Shown: piece after piece, positions 24,616 to 32,504 of the stretch
Layout of the letters: every line of letters begins with the position of its first letter
How positions within the stretch are numbered: position 1 is the first letter of the stretch
Source: Caldilineaceae bacterium
GTDB lineage: Bacteria; Chloroflexota; Anaerolineae; Caldilineales; Caldilineaceae
Assembly: GCA_022842065.1 (NCBI GenBank)
Contig: JALHQH010000011.1
Coordinates: 186,001-250,000, forward strand
DNA length: 64,000 nt
Direction: 5' to 3'
Made by a program: the position numbers and the translations under genes
The notes under the pieces: model-generated
The model's database searches: none
What the model was told of the DNA's origin: nothing
What the model saw: only the letters and a program-made list of their open reading frames with translations

Positions 24616-25329
24616 CTACTCCCGTTGATGCGCCACCACCATCTCCGCCAAACTAGTAAACCGAAAGTCATAGTGGGGCAACGCGCCGGGATCGGCGGTT
24701 GCGCCGAAACCGGTTTTATCATGGCGACGGTAGATCCAGCAGGAGTGCAGGCCGTGGCGGTTGGCGGGTTTGTGGTCGTGGAAGAGGCTTTCGGCGGTGT
24801 GTAAAATGTCGGTTTTGGCATAGCCGCGCTGTTGGAGTTGTTGCACCATATACACAAAGTTGGCGTCGGCGGGTTTGTAGCTGCCGATATCTTGCGCGGT
24901 GTAAATCGCATCAAAGATCACCTGTAAGCGGGCGTTGCTGAGGGCAAAAGAGGCGTTGTCGACATTGGAGAGAATCACCAGCTTGTAGTGTTCTTTCAAA
25001 TAGCGCAGCGCTTCCACTGTATCGGGGAAGGCGGGCCAATCACCAACGGAGCGGCCATAGGCGACCGACGCTGCCCAGGGCATGGGCACGCCCCACTCCT
25101 CCGCCAGCCGTTTATGCACTACTGCCAAGATCTCGGCATAGGGCATCGTTGGCGTTTGTAATTGTTGCTGGGCTTCGTGTCGGGCATGCGCTTCCAGGAT
25201 CGCGTCCTGGCTCAGCGTACCCCCCAGTTGATCGGTGAGCGGCTGCAAGGCTTGCAGCATACCACTTTCCCAATCGATCAAGGTGCCGTAACAATCAAAG
25301 GTTAAGACCTTAAAATCATGCAGCTTCAT
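24616..25329 (-). CDS. HAD-superfamily hydrolase (haloacid dehalogenase type)
   Basis: A 237-residue HAD enzyme. Motif I is LTFDCYGTLIDWE (nucleophile Asp), motif II LVILSNVDN, and motif III Lys lies in GSYKPADANFVYM. Motif IV appears altered: TAESLFHDHKPANRHGLHS replaces the usual D-D pair with HD, as in type II dehalogenases (ESLFHD). It would hydrolyse a haloacid or phosphate ester. It overlaps the GTPase stop by 4 bp (ATGA), so it is the second gene of a coupled pair. An AT-rich, gene-free stretch separates it from the EAD-like locus. Confidence 0.87.
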   Translation of the reverse strand: MKLHDFKVLTFDCYGTLIDWESGMLQALQPLTDQLGGTLSQDAILEAHARHEAQQQLQTPTMPYAEILAVVHKRLAEEWGVPMPWAASVAYGRSVGDWPAFPDTVEALRYLKEHYKLVILSNVDNASFALSNARLQVIFDAIYTAQDIGSYKPADANFVYMVQQLQQRGYAKTDILHTAESLFHDHKPANRHGLHSCWIYRRHDKTGFGATADPGALPHYDFRFTSLAEMVVAHQRE

Positions 25330-26501
25330 GGCGCTTTTTTCCTCGTATTACTCTCGTTGTACCCCTTGAGCAACTGCGCTAACTCATCCAGGGGCAATTG
25401 GAATTCGGGCAGGGGTTGGCCTTGGCTGCGTGCCTTGCAGCAGCGCATCATCCAGTTCCCCGTCAACTGCCCGATTACTTCGGTCAAGGCAAAGGCCATG
25501 CCTGATTGGATCATTGAGCCAAAGCCGGGCAGCAGTTTGGTAAGGCTGCTGGCGCTCAGCACGCCGATCACTTCGGCGATAAAGGGAGTGACGGCGACTT
25601 TGACCCCTTCGGTGGGCAGACCATAGACCACGGCTAGCGCGGCAATCATGGTGAATTGGATCGGCGTAATCAAGACGGCATCCGAAAAAGGGATCGGCAC
25701 CGCGCCAATCGCCGCAGCAGAGGCAGCCGCACTGTGAATCACGGTTTGCGCCCTGGCCTGTTTGCTGGCTAAGTCAACCAGTTGGGCGCTGAGAAAAGCA
25801 TCGCGATAGGCCTGGGGCAATGAGTGCATACTGAGGGTAACGAGCCCCTGGAGTGACGCCATATCATCCTCGGCGACTGCCACAATCTGCTCGCGTGCCA
25901 CGCCGTTATCGATCAACTCGGTGCAGATTGCTTCATATTGTTGGGGTCGTGTAATGTCGTTTTTGGTGATCACCACGATCACATTGGGGAAGACGTTACG
26001 GATTAACGCAATATCGGTGGCGGTGACGCGGGCGCCTGGTCCCTGGATCGTATACCAGACGAGGTGAATGTGGTTGCGCGGATCAGGGTCGGCTTGGAGT
26101 TGCGCGACCAACTCCTGGGTGTGCTGGAGAAATGCCCGCTCTTGCTCCCCCGGTTCCAACCCTTTGGAATCCCACAGGTTGATAAAGGCATTGTCATATT
26201 GGATGAACGTTTGGGTCATCGGCTTGCCATGGCCGATCCGATCATCCGGCACCGTATCTTGCCCACAGATTGCCTGAATCAAGGTGGTTTTGCCCGAGCC
26301 GGTGTAACCACAGACGAGAATCGTGGGCTTAACCACCTGCCCGATTGCTTCTGCATAGCGCTGCTCGAAGCGCCCGCGCGTCTCGACCGGTGTCCCGCGC
26401 TCCTGCCATAATGCGCCGATCTGCATCACCATGTGCAGCGCTCGATCAACTACTTGTTGCAGCAAGCGCCCTGGCATTTTATACCGTTCGTTGGTTGCCA
26501 T
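25326..26501 (-). CDS. GTPase with C-terminal DUF697-like region
   Basis: A 391-residue protein. G1 is CGYTGSGKTTL (around residue 65-73), G3 is NLWDSKGLE, and G4 is VITKNDI. The C-terminal third is hydrophobic and Ala-rich (AAASAAAIGAVPIPFSDAVL, TPIQFTMIAALAVVYGL) as in DUF697/YcjF-type membrane-associated GTPases. Start at 26501 with GGAG upstream. Translationally coupled to the HAD gene. A role in membrane stress or trafficking is possible but not shown. Confidence 0.82.
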   Translation of the reverse strand: MATNERYKMPGRLLQQVVDRALHMVMQIGALWQERGTPVETRGRFEQRYAEAIGQVVKPTILVCGYTGSGKTTLIQAICGQDTVPDDRIGHGKPMTQTFIQYDNAFINLWDSKGLEPGEQERAFLQHTQELVAQLQADPDPRNHIHLVWYTIQGPGARVTATDIALIRNVFPNVIVVITKNDITRPQQYEAICTELIDNGVAREQIVAVAEDDMASLQGLVTLSMHSLPQAYRDAFLSAQLVDLASKQARAQTVIHSAAASAAAIGAVPIPFSDAVLITPIQFTMIAALAVVYGLPTEGVKVAVTPFIAEVIGVLSASSLTKLLPGFGSMIQSGMAFALTEVIGQLTGNWMMRCCKARSQGQPLPEFQLPLDELAQLLKGYNESNTRKKAP

Positions 26502-26637
26502 TATTCCACGCTCCTGTTGTGTTTTATCATTTTGTTGTTGGCGGGCAGCAATGGTTACATTGTTCTACGCACGCTACGTCCGCTCGTAAGGTCCAGTATA
26601 GCACGGCATGAGGGATTATCAACCTTTGGGCCACCTA

Positions 26638-27009
26638 CTACCGCACACTAGCGCCCATCAAGAGCCGGGCATCGTCGGGGTAGCCAAGCAGGCGGTTTGT
26701 TTGGCATGGGTGGCGGTTTGTCATCTCAGCACGCTGGTTCCCGTGTTGCTCCAGTATTTCTTTGCGTAGGATGTAGAGAGCAATATGACAATGTTTTGCC
26801 AGCAAATTGACTGTCCCATCGCGTGCTTCCCGTGATATTCCGCCCACTGCGCGATGTCTGGCGGCAACTGCCGCGGCCACCTCAACCTGTGTAATTTCAG
26901 CAATAAGCACAGTGTTGTCGCTTGGCGGATCGATTAGCGAACGTAACCAGGTGCTACCGGTTTCGGTTAGATAGCGCTTTACTAGCGTACTTGAATCAAG
27001 GTAGTACAT
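26638..27009 (-). CDS. PIN-domain (VapC-like) toxin with degenerate C-terminus
   Basis: The first part is a normal PIN start: MYYLDSSTLVKRYLTETGS (first catalytic Asp), then EITQVEVAAAVAARHR (second acidic residue). The second half departs from the family. The GYDAVQLA-type Asp motif and the SxDxxL region are missing, and the end (NRLLGYPDDARLLMGASVR) looks rearranged. At 123 residues it is shorter than usual. It is probably inactive or decaying. It follows its antitoxin by 2 bp. Confidence 0.7.
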   Translation of the reverse strand: MYYLDSSTLVKRYLTETGSTWLRSLIDPPSDNTVLIAEITQVEVAAAVAARHRAVGGISREARDGTVNLLAKHCHIALYILRKEILEQHGNQRAEMTNRHPCQTNRLLGYPDDARLLMGASVR

Positions 27010-27011
27010 GC

Positions 27012-27335
27012 TTACACTTTGGGTCCACGCATTGCTAGGATTACTTCGCTCAGCGGCGGTCCATCACTGGCATCGAGCGCGGCTCGCACTTCTGCCAACG
27101 TCATTGTTGCTTCACTTGCCCGCTTTTTCATTGCTGGGCCAAGCTCACTCAAGATACCGGCCTTGCGTAGTGCGTCTGTTACTTGTTCACGTTCGCGTAA
27201 CAGCTTTCTCGTTGGCACCGCCCGCTCTGTCAACAATCGGTGCGCGAACCGGTGCAACGGTTCACCTGCCTGTATAGCCTCAATTTTTAGCTGCTCATAT
27301 TGTTCGGTTGATAATTCAACTGTTAAGGTTGTCAT
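27012..27335 (-). CDS. Antitoxin-like protein paired with the PIN gene
   Basis: A 107-residue protein with an N-terminal strand-helix-helix segment (TTLTVELSTEQYEQLKIEAI) of the kind seen in VapB/RHH-like antitoxins, followed by a charged helical tail. GGGGAAG precedes the ATG. Ending 2 bp before the PIN start, it is the likely antitoxin and DNA-binding autorepressor of that operon. Confidence 0.65.
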   Translation of the reverse strand: MTTLTVELSTEQYEQLKIEAIQAGEPLHRFAHRLLTERAVPTRKLLREREQVTDALRKAGILSELGPAMKKRASEATMTLAEVRAALDASDGPPLSEVILAMRGPKV

Positions 27336-27345
27336 TGTTCTTCCC

Positions 27346-27537
27346 CTAAATCAACGATTCATGGTTCTGGTTATCCGGTTGGTCCTCTATGATAAAGTCA
27401 TCCTCTGCGTTTGGCCCCATCAGGATCTCGGTCAACAACCGAACGGTATAGGCTTCGATCGATTCACCGGCTTGTTCTGCCGCCGCTTGCAGGCGGGCAT
27501 ATAGTTCATCAGGTAGTTCAAGGGTGAGTGTGACCAT
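27346..27537 (-). CDS. Small antitoxin-like protein
   Basis: A 63-residue protein, MVTLTLELPDELYARLQAAA onward, similar in layout to the N-terminus of the next gene (VTLTLELP versus TTLTVELS). It ends in an acidic tail (EDDFIIEDQPDNQNHESL). An AAGGAAG site precedes it. It lies 10 bp before the second antitoxin gene. It looks like a duplicated or orphan antitoxin whose toxin is absent. Confidence 0.6.
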   Translation of the reverse strand: MVTLTLELPDELYARLQAAAEQAGESIEAYTVRLLTEILMGPNAEDDFIIEDQPDNQNHESLI

Positions 27538-27594
27538 GTGGTTAGCTTCCTTATCTGTGGTGGTTATCGCTTAGTGACAGCCGGCGCGCATTGC

Positions 27595-28596
27595 TCAAGT
27601 CGCCGTGCTGATCCGCTCGATTTCCATTAGCGCTGTCTCTAATGTAACTTCCTTGGCCGGAAATGGGCCACTTTCTAGATCGCGGCCCTGTCGGGCTGCC
27701 TCTAACACGGTGACCATCCGCGCGGCAATACGTGCTTGATCGGCGTCGCTATAACGTTGAAAATTGACTGGCAATTGCCCGTAGTCAACTAGTTCCAAGC
27801 CAAAGAGCGCTTCTTCAAAGGTCTTGCGATAGGGGCGACCGAAATCGAAGGCAAGGGCATCGTCGGCCACCAGCGGGATCGTGACGGTGGGCAGCGCTTC
27901 ATCCACATCAAATTCGCGCACGCGCACTTGGCCGTGGGCAAGATCTGGCCGCGGATCGATAATCACAAGGCGATAGGGATGCGCACCGGCTGCCGCTGTT
28001 TGGCTACGTCGCCGGCGATAGCTGGGAAAGCCACGGATGGTAGGGGCCGATTCATGAAGATAGTCGAGTTCAATAAAGACAATGCCATTTTCAACAATCT
28101 TGATGCGTTTGTCCAGATACTCTTGTGCATCGCGTCCCCCTGGTTTGTTGTTAGGAGATAACAACTCGATCCAGGCGATGGGTTCGCCCCGTTGCGGTCT
28201 GCCGGCCCGCAGCGCATAGAGTTTGACCGCGCGATAGTCCCGTGCCGAACGCTGGTCAATCTGTAAGGTTTCAACAAGTGGCAGCACAACCTCCCCAGCG
28301 CTGGTCAGCACCGGTTGGGGATGGGGCTGCCGGATGCGCCCAGGGTCACGTTCATAGATGAGCACATCCGCTTCGGGGTTTTCTGGTGCCGCTGGTCCGT
28401 CAAGACGGCGGATTTGAATGGAGGGTTCAATCGCTGCGGTGTAACCAAGCGGCAGCAGTAGTGGCTTTAACGTATCAACGAGATGCACAATGTGCCTGCT
28501 GTGGAAGTCAGACCATCCACCCTCGGCCTGCCAATAACTGTGCAGGTGAGCGTTAATGCCCAAATACTGATTCTTTACCGAACGTACTGCCGCCAT
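27595..28596 (-). CDS. DUF4058-family protein (long form)
   Basis: A 333-residue protein starting at the ATG at 28596 with GGGGAG upstream. It opens SVKNQYLGINAHLHSYWQ, contains VLIYERD after a segment of acidic character, and has the family core PIAWIELLSPNNKPGGRDA followed by KIVENGIVFIELDYL. The ELLSPxNK and IELD pair resembles the E...D arrangement of Uma2-type PD-(D/E)xK proteins, so a nuclease-like fold is possible; this is inference. It is the first gene of a minus-strand run continuing into the antitoxin genes. Confidence 0.75.
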   Translation of the reverse strand: MAAVRSVKNQYLGINAHLHSYWQAEGGWSDFHSRHIVHLVDTLKPLLLPLGYTAAIEPSIQIRRLDGPAAPENPEADVLIYERDPGRIRQPHPQPVLTSAGEVVLPLVETLQIDQRSARDYRAVKLYALRAGRPQRGEPIAWIELLSPNNKPGGRDAQEYLDKRIKIVENGIVFIELDYLHESAPTIRGFPSYRRRRSQTAAAGAHPYRLVIIDPRPDLAHGQVRVREFDVDEALPTVTIPLVADDALAFDFGRPYRKTFEEALFGLELVDYGQLPVNFQRYSDADQARIAARMVTVLEAARQGRDLESGPFPAKEVTLETALMEIERISTAT

Positions 28597-28793
28597 GCCG
28601 TTGTCTCCCCTTGCTGCGCTAATCACTTACGCGGTTGCGCTATTATACCATACTTCACCCGCCGCCATTCCCACCCAATTTTTGTCATCTGACACCGGGC
28701 ATCATTCGTTGTATAATAGCTGTGTCTGCCCCCACCCAATCAAGCGCAAACCAATGTAGTCCGGTAACATCAACATAGATGCAGGAGGAACCC

Positions 28794-29981
28794 ATGCAAA
28801 TTACCCACGTCCGCGTGCTCAAAGTGAGTGGCACAATCCACCATGAAGGCGAATTTTGGGAGGAGCGGCTGATCCGCCCCGTTGATATCTATCCCGAACA
28901 CAAAGCGGAAGGGCCCGGCTGGCTGGCCAAAGTCAGTGACGGCGTCTACAGCAACACCGCCTGGTTTGTGCGCATTGAGACTGATAGCGGCGTCTATGGC
29001 ATTGGCGGTCCCGTCTCCGAGGATCAGGTCTATTTTATCGGCAAACAACTTGGCCCGATGTTGATCGGCCACGATCCGCTGGCGATTGAGCGCATCTGGG
29101 ATCGCATGTATCGCATGATGATTCATGGGCGCAAGGGCGTCGTGATGCAGGCGATCAGCGCGATTGACTGTGCGCTGTGGGACTTGAAGGGCAAACATTT
29201 TAATGTCCCCGTCTATGTGCTGTTGGGCGGCCCGACGCGCACCGAGATCCCCGCCTATGCTAGTATGCTCGGCTATTCGCTGGACCCGGAATTGGTGCAG
29301 GAACGGGTGCAGGCGGTGACCGAGCAAGGCTACAAGGCGAGCAAGTGGTTCTTCCGCGATGGCCCGACTGACGGCGCGGCGGGCATTCAGCGTAACCTGC
29401 GCCTGGTCCGTACCTTGCGCGACTCGGTTGGACCGGATATTGATATTATGCTCGACGCCTGGTCCAGTTGGGATGTACCCTACACGATCCAAATGGCGGC
29501 GCGGCTCGAAGAGTACACCCCACGCTGGATCGAAGAACCAGTGCTGGCCGACAAAATTGCCCAATATGCCGAGATCCGGCGCAGTGTGCGCATCCCCATC
29601 TCCGGCGGCGAACACGAATATACGCGCTGGGGGGCCAAAGCACTGCTTGATGCCGGGGCTTGCGATGTCTACCAGCAGGATATCTACTGGGCCGGTGGGA
29701 TCTCCGAAACGATGAAGATCATCACCCTGGCCTCGGCCTATGACATGCCGGTGGTGCCCCACGGTCACTCGACCCCAGCCTCGGCCCACATCATCGCCGC
29801 CTGGCCGCAGACCACCTGTCCGCTGCTGGAGTATCTGATCAAGTGGAACACGATCCATCAACACTTCCTCAAAACGCCGCTCCAACCGGTCAACGGCGTG
29901 GTGACGCTGCCCACCTTGCCAGGGCTGGGGATGGAACTGGATGAGGACAAGATGGAAACACAAAGCGAAGTTGCGTTTTAA
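28794..29981 (+). CDS. L-rhamnonate dehydratase-like enolase-superfamily enzyme
   Basis: A 395-residue protein with the rhamnonate dehydratase hallmarks KWFFRDGPTDG, MLDAWSSWD (Asp), WIEEPV (Glu), SGGEHEYTRWG (Glu) and VVPHGHSTPA (His). The family dehydrates L-rhamnonate or related 6-deoxy sugar acids to the 2-keto-3-deoxy acid. The start at 28794 follows AGGAGG by 5 nt; an ATG five codons earlier would contain that site. The downstream Gfo/Idh gene is on the same strand and may act in the same pathway. Confidence 0.87.
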   Translation: MQITHVRVLKVSGTIHHEGEFWEERLIRPVDIYPEHKAEGPGWLAKVSDGVYSNTAWFVRIETDSGVYGIGGPVSEDQVYFIGKQLGPMLIGHDPLAIERIWDRMYRMMIHGRKGVVMQAISAIDCALWDLKGKHFNVPVYVLLGGPTRTEIPAYASMLGYSLDPELVQERVQAVTEQGYKASKWFFRDGPTDGAAGIQRNLRLVRTLRDSVGPDIDIMLDAWSSWDVPYTIQMAARLEEYTPRWIEEPVLADKIAQYAEIRRSVRIPISGGEHEYTRWGAKALLDAGACDVYQQDIYWAGGISETMKIITLASAYDMPVVPHGHSTPASAHIIAAWPQTTCPLLEYLIKWNTIHQHFLKTPLQPVNGVVTLPTLPGLGMELDEDKMETQSEVAF

Positions 29982-30110
29982 ATACATCGGATAACGGACA
30001 ATGAAATTGCCCAAATCCTTAACTATCTCAACGCAACTGGCCTGCGCGTTGGCTTGTTGATTAATTTCGGTGCATCAGGCAAACTCGAATGGCAGCGCTT
30101 CGTCCGCTAA
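29982..30110 (+). pseudogene. C-terminal fragment of a GxxExxY protein
   Basis: Directly after the dehydratase stop, in the same frame, lies a 42-codon stretch with DNEIAQILNYLNATGLRVG and LLINFGASGKLEWQRFVR, ending in TAA. This is the conserved C-terminus of the GxxExxY family (PD-(D/E)xK-like). No start or catalytic part is left, so it is a remnant. A ttcgtg word array follows immediately. Confidence 0.75.
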
Positions 30111-30193
30111 AATAATCCACGAAAACACATAAATTTTGTTTTTCTTTGTTTTTCTTTGTTTTTCTTCGTGTGACTTCGTGTCCCTTCGTGGAT
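30111..30193. repeat. tttgtttttc / ttcgtg word array
   Basis: Three units of tttgtttttc are followed by ttcgtgtgac, ttcgtgtccc and ttcgtggat; the left end aatccacgaa is the inverse of the right end ttcgtggat. The same words occur inverted at 37264-37296. Confidence 0.75.
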
Positions 30194-30215
30194 CAAAAAA
30201 ATGGGGAGTATCATC

Positions 30216-31361
30216 ATGAATCCTGTCCGCATCGGTATGCTTGGCCTTGGTCAGCGTGGTTTACAACACCTGCGGGCTCTTTACCAATTGCAACAAGAGG
30301 GTCTTGTCCAGATTGTTACCTTGGCCGACGCCTTCCCGGCTAACATCGAGCCACAAAAGCTCCAGAAATATGTCCCCGGCCTCCCTGTCGATCAGATCAA
30401 GTTGACGACTGATTTCACCGCGTTGCTCGAAGGGATCGAGGCGCTCTATCTCTGTATCCCGCCCAATGTCCACCAGGGCGAAGTGGTGCAGGCGGCGGGG
30501 CGGGGCATTCATCTCTTTGTGGAAAAACCAATGAGTCTCTATCTCGATGAGGCATTGGAAATGGAAAGGGCGATTACTGCCGCCGGCATTCTTTCCACCG
30601 TGGGTTTTCAACAGCGCTTTGATGTGCGCCACGACGCGATTAAGGCCTTCCTCCACGACAAGCCGCCGGTGATGGCCAGCTATACCCGCCATGACGCGCT
30701 GGAAGCACACAGCGTCAAACATACGCCCACCGAAACCGTCGGTGGCCCGGCCGGTCGCGTCTGGACCGCCAATCGCGCCTGGTCGGGCGGGACGGTGGTC
30801 GAAGCCGGGATCCATCCGCTGGATGTTTGGCGTTATTGGTTTGGTGATGTCGAATGGGTGCAGGCGGTCTATAATCACCGGCCACCGGCAGAGATCATCG
30901 ACGGTGCGGACAATCCTTATGCCTACAATGTGCTCTTTGGCTTTAAAAATGGGTTGGTGGGCAACCTGATTCTCTCCCGTCTGCGCCGGGTCTTTTCGCC
31001 TTATCAGGAGCAGCAGATCCTTTGGAATGAAGGGCGCATTGCGCTGGAGGATGAGGCCGTGGTCGCCCACTACTACAGTGGCTCCTATCCGCCCACCGGC
31101 CGGCCCACTGTCGGCGAAGTGCAACATGAACTGGAAATCGCGCCGGCCAAAGATACTACCCTGGCGATTGCCCGCGCCTTTGTCGAGGCTGTGGCCCACA
31201 ACGATCCAACGCCCATTCGCTCCTCCTTCACCGATGCGATGAACAGCCTCGCTGCCGTCATTGCCGCCAATGTGTCGGACGAACTACAGGGGGCCCGGGT
31301 CGATCTGCACGCCTTGTTAACGAGCGATGAATATGCCCGCTTCCGCCAGAAGCCTGGCTAG
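30216..31361 (+). CDS. Gfo/Idh/MocA family oxidoreductase
   Basis: A 381-residue protein with Rossmann motif RIGMLGLGQRGLQHL and signature VEKPMSLYLDEALEME. The substrate domain contains GGTVVEAGIHPLDVWRYW with the conserved His. The start at 30216 follows GGGGAG by 7 nt. The gene is 234 bp after the rhamnonate dehydratase-like gene with a remnant and a repeat in between. Its stop codon TAG is the first base triplet of the dispersed repeat at 31359. Substrate unknown, probably a sugar or sugar acid. Confidence 0.88.
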   Translation: MNPVRIGMLGLGQRGLQHLRALYQLQQEGLVQIVTLADAFPANIEPQKLQKYVPGLPVDQIKLTTDFTALLEGIEALYLCIPPNVHQGEVVQAAGRGIHLFVEKPMSLYLDEALEMERAITAAGILSTVGFQQRFDVRHDAIKAFLHDKPPVMASYTRHDALEAHSVKHTPTETVGGPAGRVWTANRAWSGGTVVEAGIHPLDVWRYWFGDVEWVQAVYNHRPPAEIIDGADNPYAYNVLFGFKNGLVGNLILSRLRRVFSPYQEQQILWNEGRIALEDEAVVAHYYSGSYPPTGRPTVGEVQHELEIAPAKDTTLAIARAFVEAVAHNDPTPIRSSFTDAMNSLAAVIAANVSDELQGARVDLHALLTSDEYARFRQKPG

Positions 31362-31504
31362 TGCAGTGTCAAGGCCGTGCTGCTGCTTTAGCCACGGAGT
31401 GGCGGCAGATGGTAGACCAGCCTTTTAAGCTGGTTTTTAAGGCCGGTGTTTGCCCGATCCGAGGGTTAAAACCCTCGGCTACCATCTGCCGTCACTCCGT
31501 GACT
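31359..31504. mobile_element. MITE-like dispersed repeat, copy 1
   Basis: It starts tagtgcagtgtcaaggc and ends ctccgtgact. Imperfect inverted repeats of 25 bp lie at 31391-31415 and 31479-31503 (2 mismatches), and between them is a hairpin (gagggtt, aaccctc). A shorter copy with identical ends is at 57040-57120. No coding capacity. The left end supplies the stop codon of the upstream oxidoreductase gene. Confidence 0.65.
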
Positions 31505-31523
31505 AATGAATGCAAAACTCTAG

Positions 31524-32306
31524 CTAAATCGACTGCTGCTCAACCCGCAAGCGCCGTTGCTCGGCCACAATCAAAACGCTCAGCCAGGCCCCACCGACCA
31601 CCAATGCCGCCAACACATCAGTAGGCCAGTGCGCACCAATTAAGATCCGCCCGATGCCAACCATGCCAATGATTGCGATGGTAAGCACAATGGCGAGCAG
31701 CCGTTCCAGCCACTGTTGGGTTGCACGGATCCAGTAGTAGGCCAACAGCCCATAGAGGACCGTACCGTGGGCAATATGGCCGGAAGGGAAGGCATGAAAG
31801 CCGGGCGCAAGGACACCGTCCAAGACCAAGTCCGGTCGCGCCCGTTTTGCCACCCCCCAACCGAGCAAAACGATACAGACCATGAGCCCCACGCCAAGGC
31901 TAATTGTCATGGCGGCGTAGGGTTGCTCAAAGTAGCTGGCAATGATGACTGCCAATGCAACCATAAAGAGTACCGTAAAGGTATTACACGGCCATTCCAA
32001 CCAAAGCGCGGCAACAATAGACAGGGGTGAACCTTGGATCACCTGCACCATCCAAGGCTGCTCCCAGGCTAGGAACGGCGTACCTTCAAGCGTGCGCAGT
32101 AGGCGTGCGAGGCCAATCATCAAGCCGGCGGCCAGCAGCCAGCCAACCCCTAGCGTGGTGAGCCAAGGGCGCCAAGCTTGGGGCTGACGCTGCCAACCGC
32201 GGTAAAAAGCCTGCGCAAGCTCATGCCTGGCCCGCAAAAATTGCCATTGCGCTGCCCTGGTTGTCGTGAAGTTTCGATCCGCGATTGGGTTGGCTTTGGT
32301 CGTCAT
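31524..32306 (-). CDS. PAP2-family phosphatase, integral membrane
   Basis: A 260-residue membrane protein with about five hydrophobic segments. The acid phosphatase signature is complete: KRARPD (motif 1), FPSGH (motif 2) and GRILIGAHWPTDVLAA (motif 3, His and Asp). It would dephosphorylate a lipid phosphate such as phosphatidate or undecaprenyl diphosphate at the membrane. N-terminal residues before about 45 are charged and cytoplasmic. Convergent with the oxidoreductase across the dispersed repeat. Confidence 0.9.
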   Translation of the reverse strand: MTTKANPIADRNFTTTRAAQWQFLRARHELAQAFYRGWQRQPQAWRPWLTTLGVGWLLAAGLMIGLARLLRTLEGTPFLAWEQPWMVQVIQGSPLSIVAALWLEWPCNTFTVLFMVALAVIIASYFEQPYAAMTISLGVGLMVCIVLLGWGVAKRARPDLVLDGVLAPGFHAFPSGHIAHGTVLYGLLAYYWIRATQQWLERLLAIVLTIAIIGMVGIGRILIGAHWPTDVLAALVVGGAWLSVLIVAEQRRLRVEQQSI

Positions 32307-32345
32307 TGGGCGCGCTTGTTAATCTTTCAAAAACAGTTGATAATT

Positions 32346-32404
32346 AGTAGACCGCAGCGTTCGGCGGCTGAGCTTGTCGAAGCCAGAGAACGCTGTGGTC
32401 TACT
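32346..32404. repeat. agtagaccgcagcgttc inverted repeat, copy A
   Basis: Arms 32346-32362 and 32388-32404 match as inverted repeats with one mismatch, around a loop containing gagcttgtcgaag. A related but shorter pair is at 38134-38185. It lies between the divergent PAP2 and exported-protein genes. Confidence 0.65.
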
Positions 32405-32504
32405 GATAATTGGCGACAAACGTGCCGTGGCTGCGTGACTGTTACAACCGACATGGGCACAAGAAAGTGCTTGCCCGCCTGATTTTTGTCAGGAAACCAT
32501 TTTA

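Noticed and set aside
28770..30014. Long minus-strand open frame (414 codons) over the rhamnonate dehydratase-like gene
   Set aside because: It is the antisense of a gene with full catalytic motifs and a good ribosome site; its product has no recognisable domain.
30261..31199. 312-codon minus-strand frame over the third Gfo/Idh gene
   Set aside because: Antisense shadow of a gene with intact family motifs.
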